A stretch of 64,000 nucleotides of DNA from Cellulophaga sp. HaHa_2_95 (GTDB lineage: Bacteria; Bacteroidota; Bacteroidia; Flavobacteriales; Flavobacteriaceae): positions 1,860,001-1,924,000 of the forward strand of contig NZ_CP058988.1 of assembly GCF_019278565.1 (NCBI RefSeq), written 5' to 3'. Below the pieces are notes generated by a model. It saw nothing but the letters and a program-made list of their open reading frames with translations, made no database searches and had not been told where the DNA came from. The translations under genes and the position numbers were made by a program. Shown one piece after another: positions 30,601 through 38,302 of the stretch (position 1 is the first letter of the stretch; each line of letters starts with the position of its first letter).

Positions 30601-33600
30601 ATTTGTACCGTCATTAAAAGTTACGGTTACAATTTGTCCGTCTTCTACACCAGTTGTTGTTCCAGAGATAGTCACATCCCCATCTTCCGTAGCATTAACA
30701 ATTCCATCACCTTCAATTGGCGTGGTAATATCAATAATAGGTGTTGTATTATCTAAGGTTATAATTTCATTATCGGTAGCAGGATTAAGAGCGACATCGG
30801 TTACATCTGCAGTTACGGTTATGTTCCCATTATCCAATCCAGAGATGTCCGCATCTGTTGCCGTCCACGCATTCCCAGTTACGGTAGCGGTAGTGGTAAC
30901 AACAGGATTAGTACCGTCATTAAAAGTTACGGTTACTGTTTGTCCGTCTTCTACATCTGTTGTTGTTCCAGATATAGTTACATCCCCATCTTCCGTAGCA
31001 TTTACAATATCATCTACTTCAATAGGGGTAGTAATATTAATAGTAGGTGTTGTATTATCTAAGGCTATAGTTTCATTATCAGTTGCAGGATTTCCTACTA
31101 AATCAGTGACATTCACAGTTACAGTAATATTGCCATTATCCAATCCAGAGATGTCTGCATCTGTTGCCGTCCACGTATTCCCAGTTACGGTAGCTGTAGT
31201 TGTAACAACAGGATTAGTGCCGTCATCAAAAGTTACTGTTACTGTTTGTCCGTCCTCTACATCTGTTGTTGTTCCAGAAATAGTTACATCCCCATCTTCC
31301 GTAGCATTAACAATTCCATCACCTTCAATTGGGGTGGTAATATCAATAGTAGGCAACGTATTATCTAAACCAATTGTTTCTGTATCTGTTGCAGGATTAA
31401 GAGCGACATCGGTTACATCTGCGGTTACGGTAATGTTCCCATTATCCAATCCAGAGATGTCTGCATCTGTTGCCGTCCATGTATTTCCAGTTACGATAGC
31501 GGTAGTGGTAACTACAGGATTAGTACCATCATTAAAAGTTACGGTTACTGTTTGTCCGTCCTCCACATCTGTTGTTGTTCCAGAAATAGTTACATCCCCA
31601 TCTTCCGTAGCATTTACAATTCCATCACCTTCAATTGGCGTGGTAATATCAATAGTAGGTGTTGTATTATCTAAGATTACAATTTCATTATCGGTAGCAG
31701 GATTAAGAGCGACATCGGTTACATCTGCCGTTACGGTAATGTTGCCATTATCCAATCCAGAGATATCGGCATCTGTTGCCGTCCACGCATTTCCAGTTAC
31801 GGTAGCTGTAGTGGTAACTATAGGATTAGTACCGTCATTAAAAGTTACGGTTACTGTTTGTCCGTCTTCTACATCAGTTGTTGTTCCAGAAATAGTTACA
31901 TCTCCATCTTCTGCTGTATTTACAATACCATCACCTTCAATTGGCGTAGTAATATCAATAGTAGGCAACGTATTATCTAAAACAATTGTTTCTGTATCTG
32001 TTGCAGGGTTAAGAGCGACATCGGTTACGTCTGCGGTTATGGTAATGTTGCCATTATCTAATCCAGAGATGTCTGCATCTGTTGCCGTCCACGTATTCCC
32101 AGTTACGGTAGCTGTAGTGGTAACAACAGGATTAGTACCGTCATCAAAAGTCACGGTTACTGTTTGTCCGTCTTCTACATCTGTTGTTGTTCCAGAAATA
32201 GTTACATCCCCATCTTCCGTAGCATTAACAATTCCATCACCTTCAAATGGCGTGGTAATATCAATAGTAGGTGTTGTATTATCTAAGACAATTGTTTCCG
32301 TGTCCGAAGCAGGGTTTCCTCCGAAATCGGTTACATCTGCAGTTACGGTAATATTCCCATTATCTAGGCCAGAGATGTCTGCATCTGTTGCTGTCCACGC
32401 ATTCCCAGTTACGGTAGCGGTAGTGGTTACGATAGGATTAGTACCGTCATTAAAAGTTATGGTTACTGTCTGTCCGTCTTCTACATCAGTTGTTGTTCCA
32501 GAGATAGTTACATCCCCGTCTTCTATAGCATTTACAATACCATCACCTTCAATAGGTGTCGTGATGTCAATTGTTGGTGCTGTCTTATATCCTTTTAATG
32601 TAATTATTAAATCTGCCGTATCAGAACTTGTGCCATCTGATAGTCTATATAGAAAAGTTTCAGTTAGCGTATCTCCTGTTAGCAAACCGGCAACAGCAGG
32701 ATTACTTGTATTTGGAGTATAGGTATAACTACCATCACTATTTACAATAATAGACCCGAATGTGCCAGTGTATGTAACACCTACATTAGCAGCATTACCT
32801 TCAATTTCTGATATGACTATATTTCCTATGCCACCTTGCCAATAAATATCAGAGACACCTGCTATTTGACCTCCTTGATCTGCATCGGTTGCATCTGGAC
32901 CATAACTATAGCTTAGTTTTAATTCATTTATAGGTTGTTCAAAAAACACGTTGATATTTCCCGTGGCATCACTAGGAATAGCACTTCCTATACCATAAAA
33001 TGTATTGTTTCCGGCATCAACCACACCGCCAGTTGTCACAAATTTAAAATTAGAAGCAGTACCGTTTAAGGAGCCATTTATTTGGATTTGATCTTGCCAG
33101 CTTGTCCCTTGGGAAAAATCTATATCTACTAATAAGAAACCCAAGTTATATACCGGTTGGTCAAATGTAATCGTCAACTCTGTAAAATCAGAATTATTGG
33201 TTGAGGCATCAATAGCATATCCTAAATAACCCGTGTGGCCACCATTGGTGTTTGTTTGGTTTACTACTTGATTTTGGTTTGCGATTCCTATTCCTCCGGC
33301 ATCTGTAGAGCTAAAATTAAGTAGTACGCCATCAATAGTCCTTGATGTTCCGTTTATCGGTGCAGAATAATCTACAAAGAAGCCCCCTGGATCGCTAAAT
33401 GCTGTTTCCCATACTAAGGTGGATAAGCCTCTATCTACAGAGTCCGCGCCATCTACTCCGACATCTGTAATAATATTTCCAGAAACGTTGGTTTCTGTGA
33501 CAACTATAATTTCATCGGTATTATCTAAAGCTACCGGGGCTTCATCAACACCATTAATAGTAATAGATAAAGTTCCATAATCAATTATTCCTAAGTTATC

Positions 33601-34503
33601 TCTAGCGGTGTAAGAAACAATATCAATCAACGATTCCCCATTTTTAAGGCCTGTAATAGATGAACTTGTCTCATCTACATTGTAGGTATAATTACCGTTT
33701 GATTGAATAATTATGGAACCATACAAAGTAGTATACGAATTAGAAACTTGAGTAGGGTATACATCTACTTCTGAAACTGTCAATATATTTCCTGTATCAT
33801 TTGTTAATACATTTCCAGTGACTGTACCTGTGGTGTTTGCCGCTATGCTATTAGAATCATCTACAGCATTTGGGGGAGTAGTATAGACTCTAATAATACT
33901 TTGCGCAGAAGTACTTGCTAAATTTGCATCTGTAACGGTTACTGTTGCAATTCTGTTACCATCTGTAGGTGTATCTGTTAGGTTTCCGTAGGTTATTGTA
34001 TTAAAAAAAGTAATAAAGTCAGCATTAGGGATAGGGTTTCCTGATGCTTCAGTAATTGTAAAACTGTTTAGGTTCTGTACTAGTGTGATTGTAGAGCTAC
34101 CCACGTTATAATTTTTAGAAGCTGTAAGAGCGGTAAAATAATATAAATCTCCTGGACTTGTTATATACATCAATTCAGTACCATCAACAGTTCCTGAGAA
34201 GTCTATGGTGGCACTCAATATTGTATTGGTGTCAGAAGAAAGTGTAGGATTTTTGAATATAGCAGTGATTGAACTTGTTGTGGGTTTAAACTGTAAATCA
34301 TTATCTAAACCAACCGTAGTACTATTTAAATCTAAAATAGGGTCCGCAAAAAGCATACTTAAGTGAGGCAGCGAAGAATTCCCGATACTATCTTTATCTA
34401 TTCTTGGATTTGCTTCTGAAGATAATCCTGTAAAAAATGATAATATAAATAAACAAAGGGTCATTATTTTTTTATTATGTATCCTTAAGTGTGGTTTTTT
34501 CAT
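26467..34503 (-). CDS. Giant T9SS type B adhesin, about 2680 aa
   Basis: The start at 34503 gives a basic leader and hydrophobic signal segment (LCLFILSFFTGLSSEA). A longer in-frame start at 34548 adds 15 residues and cannot be excluded. The N-terminal part (about 60-640) holds cadherin/VCBS-like modules (AVDDSNSIAANTTGTVTGNV, then GSIIIQSNGNYTYNVD). Sixteen tandem Ig-like repeats of 102-103 residues follow (core: GDVTISGTTTDVEDGQTVTV and TATDADISGLDNG). The C-terminal quarter consists of TSP3 calcium motifs and the type B sorting domain (NEILSPDNDGVNDFFRIENI, VQIYNRWGVVVYE), almost identical to adhesin 1. It is the first gene of an operon with PorP copy 2. It is a surface filament or adhesin with an unknown partner. 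Confidence 0.95.
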   Translation of the reverse strand: MKKPHLRIHNKKIMTLCLFILSFFTGLSSEANPRIDKDSIGNSSLPHLSMLFADPILDLNSTTVGLDNDLQFKPTTSSITAIFKNPTLSSDTNTILSATIDFSGTVDGTELMYITSPGDLYYFTALTASKNYNVGSSTITLVQNLNSFTITEASGNPIPNADFITFFNTITYGNLTDTPTDGNRIATVTVTDANLASTSAQSIIRVYTTPPNAVDDSNSIAANTTGTVTGNVLTNDTGNILTVSEVDVYPTQVSNSYTTLYGSIIIQSNGNYTYNVDETSSSITGLKNGESLIDIVSYTARDNLGIIDYGTLSITINGVDEAPVALDNTDEIIVVTETNVSGNIITDVGVDGADSVDRGLSTLVWETAFSDPGGFFVDYSAPINGTSRTIDGVLLNFSSTDAGGIGIANQNQVVNQTNTNGGHTGYLGYAIDASTNNSDFTELTITFDQPVYNLGFLLVDIDFSQGTSWQDQIQINGSLNGTASNFKFVTTGGVVDAGNNTFYGIGSAIPSDATGNINVFFEQPINELKLSYSYGPDATDADQGGQIAGVSDIYWQGGIGNIVISEIEGNAANVGVTYTGTFGSIIVNSDGSYTYTPNTSNPAVAGLLTGDTLTETFLYRLSDGTSSDTADLIITLKGYKTAPTIDITTPIEGDGIVNAIEDGDVTISGTTTDVEDGQTVTITFNDGTNPIVTTTATVTGNAWTATDADISGLDNGNITVTADVTDFGGNPASDTETIVLDNTTPTIDITTPFEGDGIVNATEDGDVTISGTTTDVEDGQTVTVTFDDGTNPVVTTTATVTGNTWTATDADISGLDNGNITITADVTDVALNPATDTETIVLDNTLPTIDITTPIEGDGIVNTAEDGDVTISGTTTDVEDGQTVTVTFNDGTNPIVTTTATVTGNAWTATDADISGLDNGNITVTADVTDVALNPATDNEIVILDNTTPTIDITTPIEGDGIVNATEDGDVTISGTTTDVEDGQTVTVTFNDGTNPVVTTTAIVTGNTWTATDADISGLDNGNITVTADVTDVALNPATDTETIGLDNTLPTIDITTPIEGDGIVNATEDGDVTISGTTTDVEDGQTVTVTFDDGTNPVVTTTATVTGNTWTATDADISGLDNGNITVTVNVTDLVGNPATDNETIALDNTTPTINITTPIEVDDIVNATEDGDVTISGTTTDVEDGQTVTVTFNDGTNPVVTTTATVTGNAWTATDADISGLDNGNITVTADVTDVALNPATDNEIITLDNTTPIIDITTPIEGDGIVNATEDGDVTISGTTTGVEDGQIVTVTFNDGTNPVVTTTATVNPDGSWTATDADISGLNNGTITVKADVTDVALNPATDNDPITLDNSAPAIDITTPIEVDDIVNAAEDGDVTISGTTTDVEAGQTVTVTFDDGTNPVVTTTATVNPDGSWTAADADISGLNNGTITVKADVTDLVLNPATDNDPITLDNSAPAIDITTPVEVDDIVNALEDGDVTISGTTTDVEAGQIVTVTFDDGTNPVVTTTATVNPDGSWTAADADISGLNNGTITVKADVTDIAMNPATDNDPITLDNTLPTIDITTPIEVDDIVNAVEDGDVTISGTTTDVEAGQTVTVTFDDGTNPVVTTTATVNPDGSWTAADADISGLNNGTITVKADVTDLVLNPATDNDPITLDNSAPAIDITTPIEVDDIVNAAEDGDVTISGTTTDLEAGQTVTVTFDDGTNPVVTTTATVNPDGSWTAADADISGLNNGTITVKADVTDVALNPATDNDPITLDNTLPTIDITTPIEVDDIVNAAEDGDVTISGTTTDVEAGQIVTVTFDDGTNPVVTTTAIVNPDGSWTATDADISGLDNGTITVKADVTDVALNPATDNDPITLDNSAPAIDITTPVEVDDIVNAAEDGDVTISGTTTDVEAGQTVTVTFDDGTNPVVTTTATVNPDGSWTATDADISGLNNGTITVKADVTDVALNPATDNDPITLDNSAPAIDITTPIEVDDIVNAAEDGDVTISGTTTDVEAGQTVTVTFDDGTNPVVTTTATVNPDGSWTATDADISGLYNGTITVKADVTDVALNPATDNDPITLDNSAPAIDITTPIEVDDIVNAAEDGDVTISGTTTDVEAGQTVTVTFDDGTNPVVTTTATVNPDGSWTATDADISGLYNGTITVNADVTDVALNPATDNDPITLDNSAPAIDITTPVEVDDIVNAAEDGDVTISGTTTDVEAGQTVTVTFDDGTNPVVTTTATVNPDGSWTATDADISGLNNGTITVKADVTDVALNPATDDDPLTLDNSVPTVDSFSTIDITPILTGQGNANKTLLIELDTDGDNLPDVTYTVITDASGNWSLDSETAVPDSGSFPTLLDEDVIAITATDPSGNAGTGTVTVSVDTDSDGINENEETALGTDPNNPDTDGDGISDGQEVNTDATNPLDDCSSVNGSPLGDSDCDNDGLTTDQEVAAGTDPNNPDSDNDGLSDGEEIALGTDPNNPDSDGDGILDGQEVLDGTNPLDDCDHNGGKALPDSDCDADGLTTAQEDAIGSDPNNADTDGDTIPDGQEITDGTDPLDPCDAIGGVPTLTAGCDEEVVSSGIAVSNEILSPDNDGVNDFFRIENIESFPNNTVQIYNRWGVVVYEMAGYDNQSNVFRGASNGRVTISTDSELPVGVYFYIIKYVNEGNHLNKAGYLYINR
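27652..32590 (-). repeat. Sixteen 306-309-bp tandem repeats (102-103 aa, Ig-like)
   Basis: Counting the core VTISGTT gives sixteen copies. The seven N-terminal copies share PIEGDGIVN (one has EVDDIVN) and mostly a VTGNxW turn. The nine C-terminal copies have EVDDIVN and VNPDGSW, one residue longer. Neighbouring copies at 27.9-29.2 kb are nearly identical at the DNA level, which suggests recent expansion or homogenisation inside the array. Confidence 0.9.
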
Positions 34504-34548
34504 GGAAGCTATTTTAATTTTTATCATTGAAATTATCGAAATCTTCAA

Positions 34549-35375
34549 ATTTTAAATGTCCTGAACTTTTCAGAGGCCATTATGTATCGTTCAAATACCA
34601 ATAACGTAAGATGATTTTTTAATTACGTACGACTTTTCTCCTAATTGGGTTTCGTTTTATTAGCATAAATATATTTTTTGTAATTCTGTTGTTTCAATTT
34701 TTGTTGTGAACAAGGGGGTAAATAGATGTAAGAGGAGTAATTATTGATGTAATAATTTAATTTAAATAGTGTAAGTATTGTATTACTTTTATTGTATGGG
34801 TAAATTTTTAGATTAAAATTAAATAGGGTATTTAGTCGGTTAAATAGGTTTTAAGTCCGCATTTTGTTACCGATTAACGGAATTTTTATTTTAGAAAATG
34901 AGTTCGGTCTAAAGGAATTTGAATTAATAAGTAAAAATTAAAATGCTAAAACTTATTGGTAAATTGATTTCTCATTAACGTATTTCAATCTTAAGATTCA
35001 AAAAAACGGACAAGAAGGTGCTACCATTTTTTTTTACTAAGGCAGTGATTTTTTCAAATATCATTTCATAATTTAAAGGAAGCAGAAAGGAAATTATAAA
35101 TAACTAGCACAACTCTGAAAAATGGTAGCTACCAAATTTATATACGAAGTTGAGTTGCGAGAAACCAATTATGAAATACTGAAAGCTTGCCTTTAAAGTA
35201 TACTATAAATGTTTTTTTAATATCAATTGGCACTTAAAATTGTGTGTACGATATTGGCTCAATAACTATAGCTAATTTTAAGGTGTAAATAGTATTTGTA
35301 AAATAATAATTCGGAAAAAAATTAAAAAATTGATTTGTCATTAAAAATAGAAACAAACCAATTTTAGTATATTAA
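34549..35375. other. 827-bp AT-rich intergenic region
   Basis: No credible gene is seen. It must contain the promoter of adhesin 2 near its left end. A perfect 12-bp inverted repeat (GCTACCATTTTT at 35020-35031 and its complement at 35118-35129) encloses 86 bp. Overlapping the right arm is a 24-codon open frame on the plus strand (35122-35196, beginning MVATKFIYEVELRETNYEIL). It may be the remnant of a decayed gene or small mobile element; I cannot assign it. Confidence 0.4.
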
Positions 35376-36797
35376 TTAGCTTTCTAAACCAATTTCACTG
35401 CCTTTTTGAAGCATGAATTGATAAGCTGCATCATATTCATTTGGAATTTCGCCCTCAAGAATTGCTTCTTTAATTGCTTCTTTTATAATCCCAATTTCTT
35501 TAGAGGGTTTTAAGTTAAACGTTTCCATTATTTCTTCGCCACTAATTGGGGGCTGAAAATTACGTACATGATCACGTTCTTCTACTTCAACAATTTTTTG
35601 TCTTACAAGTTTGAAATTATTTTGGTAGCGCTTTTGCTTTTTAGGATTTTTGGTAGTGATATCTGCTTCACATAGGGTCATTAAATCCTCAATATTCTCT
35701 CCGGCATCAAAAATTAACCGACGTACGGCAGAATCTGTTGCAAAATCTTCCGATAAGATAATAGGTCTAGAACTCAATAAGACCATTTTTTGAACAAATT
35801 TCATTTTATCATTCAAAGGCATGCGTAACCTTTTAAATAACTTATAGACCATCTTGGAGCCTATAAATTCATGGCTATGGAAGGTCCAACCTATTTTTTT
35901 ATCAAAACGTTTTGTAGGAGCTTTTCCAATATCATGGAGTAGGGCAGCCCAACGTAGCCATACGTTATCTGTGTTTTTGGCTATGTTATCAACCACTTCT
36001 AAAGTATGCCAAAAATTATCTTTATGGCGTTGTCCTTCTATCTCTTCAATACCTTGTAAGGCAGTAAGTTCTGGAAGTATATAACCTAGTAATTCTGTTT
36101 TATGTAATAATGAAAAGCCTAAAGACGGAGTTTTACTCGCTAGAATTTTATGTAGCTCATCTACAATCCGTTCTTTTGAAATAATTTTTATACGGTCTTT
36201 GTGTTCTGTGATTGCATTTAGGGATGCTTCTTCGATTTTAAAATCTAGTTGCGTAGCAAAACGGATGGCGCGCATCATTCTTAATGGATCATCAGAATAG
36301 GTAATGCCTGGAGCTAGGGGTGTTCTTATTATTTTATCTGATAAGTCTTGAATACCCTTAAAAGGATCTAGAAGCGTAGCGTAATTTTCTTCATTCAAAG
36401 AAATCGCCAAAGCATTAATAGTAAAATCTCTTCTTTTTTGATCGTCTTCTAGAGTACCATCTTCCACTACGGGCTTTCTACTATCTTCATGGTAGCTTTC
36501 CTTGCGTGCCCCCACAAATTCTAATTCAAGATCGCCATGTTTAATCATGGCCGTACCAAAATTTTTGAAAACAGAAACTTCTGGTTTTCCTTTAAGCTTA
36601 CTAGCAACTTTTTTGGCAAGTGCTATACCGCTACCAATGGCAACGATATCAATATCTTTAGCCGTACCTCTTTCTAGGAGGTAGTCACGTACAAAACCTC
36701 CAATAACATAACAGTCTAGGTTTAGCTCTTTTGCTGCATTAGAAATTACTTTAAATACTGGATTAGTTAGGGCTTGCTCGTGATTTGTCTGCGTCAT
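35376..36797 (-). CDS. cca: CCA tRNA nucleotidyltransferase with HD domain
   Basis: The enzyme adds or repairs the 3'-CCA end of tRNAs. The N-terminal nucleotidyltransferase domain has GGFVRDYLL (residues 33-41) followed by the metal-binding DID (48-50). RRDFTINAL (122-130) and DDPLRMMRAIRFA (169-181) are the class II CCA-enzyme motifs. The C-terminal half carries an HD domain (LLHDIGK with H288-D289), typical of bacterial CCA enzymes with added phosphohydrolase activity. Its length of 473 residues is usual for Bacteroidota. The gene starts 1 bp after the stop of the upstream tsaC gene, so the two are almost certainly translated from one message. Confidence 0.93.
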   Translation of the reverse strand: MTQTNHEQALTNPVFKVISNAAKELNLDCYVIGGFVRDYLLERGTAKDIDIVAIGSGIALAKKVASKLKGKPEVSVFKNFGTAMIKHGDLELEFVGARKESYHEDSRKPVVEDGTLEDDQKRRDFTINALAISLNEENYATLLDPFKGIQDLSDKIIRTPLAPGITYSDDPLRMMRAIRFATQLDFKIEEASLNAITEHKDRIKIISKERIVDELHKILASKTPSLGFSLLHKTELLGYILPELTALQGIEEIEGQRHKDNFWHTLEVVDNIAKNTDNVWLRWAALLHDIGKAPTKRFDKKIGWTFHSHEFIGSKMVYKLFKRLRMPLNDKMKFVQKMVLLSSRPIILSEDFATDSAVRRLIFDAGENIEDLMTLCEADITTKNPKKQKRYQNNFKLVRQKIVEVEERDHVRNFQPPISGEEIMETFNLKPSKEIGIIKEAIKEAILEGEIPNEYDAAYQFMLQKGSEIGLES

Positions 36798-36798
36798 G

Positions 36799-37359
36799 CT
36801 ATTCTCGGATAATTTTTACAACTCCATCATTTCCGAGTTTAATAATAGAGGAAGGTGTTTCTGAATTTTTATCTTGGTGCAAATTTACCACATAGTCTAC
36901 ACCTTTTAAAATTGCACTGCTAATTTCTTTAAAAGTTTGCGGTGTTGGTTCTCCTGCAATATTTGCCGAGGTAGAAACAATGGGTTTTTTAAATTTGTTA
37001 ATCAGGTATTGGCAAAACTTATCTGAAGCAATACGAATGGCTAAGGTGTTATCTTCTGCAACTAAATTTTTAGCAACTCCTTTAGGAGCGTCATACACTA
37101 TGGTAGTAGGTTTTGTGGCTAAATCTATGATGTCATAAGCTACCTCTGGTACTGCGCTTACATGCTTTTCTAACATAAAATCATTAGCGACTAAACAAAT
37201 CATTGTTTTAGTATTCGCTCGCTTTTTTAGCGCATATATTTTAGCAACGGCTTCCTCATTAGTAGCATCACAACCAATACCCCATACTGTATCTGTAGGG
37301 TACAGAATTAGTCCTCCATTAGAAAGAATTTCGATACATTTATTTATTTCTTCCTGCAT
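36799..37359 (-). CDS. tsaC: L-threonylcarbamoyladenylate synthase (Sua5/YciO/YrdC)
   Basis: The enzyme makes threonylcarbamoyl-AMP from threonine, bicarbonate and ATP for the t6A37 modification of tRNAs reading ANN codons. The family signature GGLILYPTDTVWGIGCDATN lies at residues 15-34, followed by the KKR segment (IYALKKRANTKTM) and the late STSANIAGEPTP motif. The ATG at 37359 is chosen (186 residues): it places the motif at the usual distance, whereas a 7-codon extension would need a TTG start at 37380. The following cca gene begins 1 bp after this stop, joining two tRNA-maturation functions in one operon. Confidence 0.93.
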   Translation of the reverse strand: MQEEINKCIEILSNGGLILYPTDTVWGIGCDATNEEAVAKIYALKKRANTKTMICLVANDFMLEKHVSAVPEVAYDIIDLATKPTTIVYDAPKGVAKNLVAEDNTLAIRIASDKFCQYLINKFKKPIVSTSANIAGEPTPQTFKEISSAILKGVDYVVNLHQDKNSETPSSIIKLGNDGVVKIIRE

Positions 37360-37531
37360 GATAAAATTTTTAGGGCTCAAAAATAACCTTTTAATAACTA
37401 TTAAAATAAATCTTTTTCGAGATGTTTTAGTGCAAATGAGATAATAATAGGGCTCTAAAAGCTGTTATAGCAATGTTTTTTTGATGTAATTTGTAGTAGA
37501 AATGCAATTACAGCTATTTTAAAAGTGTACT

Positions 37532-38302
37532 ATGAAGGAGAAATTGTCTGTTTTTATTATTACGTACAATGAGGAGCGAATTATAGATAAATGTCTGAAT
37601 AAGCTTTCTTGGGCTGATGAAATTATTGTGGTAGACTCAGGAAGCACAGATGCTACTATAGAGATTTGTAAAAAATATCAGGTAAAATTATTTCATAAAG
37701 ATTTTGAAGGCTTTGGTGCCCAAAAGCAATTTGCTTTGGAACAAACGACCCATAATTGGGTGCTTAGCATTGATGCTGATGAAATTTTAACGGATGAATT
37801 AATAGCCGAAATACAAGGAGTGCTTGCTTCTGGCACCACCAAAAGTGGGTATTATTTAAAAAGAAAGCACGTTTTTTTAGGTAAAGTTTTTGAATATGGT
37901 CCTGAGAGTAAGGAATATATCTTGCGTTTCTTTAAAAAGAATATGGGTAAGTTTGACGGTAAAATAGTACATGAAAATGTTGTTTTAGAAGGACCGTCAG
38001 ATAAGTTGAAAAATGATTTTCTTCATTTTACAACGCGTTCATTAGACAATTATATAGAAAAGCTGTCGAATTACGCTTCTATCTTCTCAGAAGGAAAATA
38101 CCTTAAAAATAAACGTTATGGAATAGCATATATTTTTATAAAAGTAAAATTTGAATTTTTTAAAAAATATTTCCTGGAGCTTAATTTCTTAAATGGTCAA
38201 GAAGGATTCTATTGGTCTTATTTAGCAGCGTATTATATGGGGATTAAATATATGAAAACCAATGAACAATATAAGCAGGTAAAGAAACAGTTGATGTTTT
38301 AA
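37532..38302 (+). CDS. Family 2 glycosyltransferase (WaaE/KdtX-like)
   Basis: The 256 residues form a GT-A glycosyltransferase: LSVFIITYNEERII at the N-terminus, ADEIIVVDSGSTDAT for nucleotide binding, and the metal-binding SIDADE near residue 88. The length and the C-terminal FEFFKKYFLELNFLNGQEGF resemble the LPS-core/WaaE group that acts at the inner face of the cytoplasmic membrane. It is clearly paralogous to the C-terminal domain of the convergent fusion gene at 38299-40125 (shared THNWVLxIDADE and FxF-K-Y-x-L-x-FL-x-G). The stop codons of the two convergent genes overlap. The sugar and acceptor cannot be told from sequence. Confidence 0.88.
   Translation: MKEKLSVFIITYNEERIIDKCLNKLSWADEIIVVDSGSTDATIEICKKYQVKLFHKDFEGFGAQKQFALEQTTHNWVLSIDADEILTDELIAEIQGVLASGTTKSGYYLKRKHVFLGKVFEYGPESKEYILRFFKKNMGKFDGKIVHENVVLEGPSDKLKNDFLHFTTRSLDNYIEKLSNYASIFSEGKYLKNKRYGIAYIFIKVKFEFFKKYFLELNFLNGQEGFYWSYLAAYYMGIKYMKTNEQYKQVKKQLMF

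Noticed and set aside
27620..32722. A 1700-codon open frame on the plus strand, antisense to the Ig-repeat array of adhesin 2
   Set aside because: It exists only because the repeats are multiples of three bases and lack antisense stops in one frame. Its product is a Ser/Val/Thr-rich low-complexity mirror of the sense repeats, and the sense frame has a signal peptide and sorting domain.
37360..37380. TTG start giving tsaC seven more residues
   Set aside because: The ATG at 37359 gives the usual family start; the extra residues are not typical.
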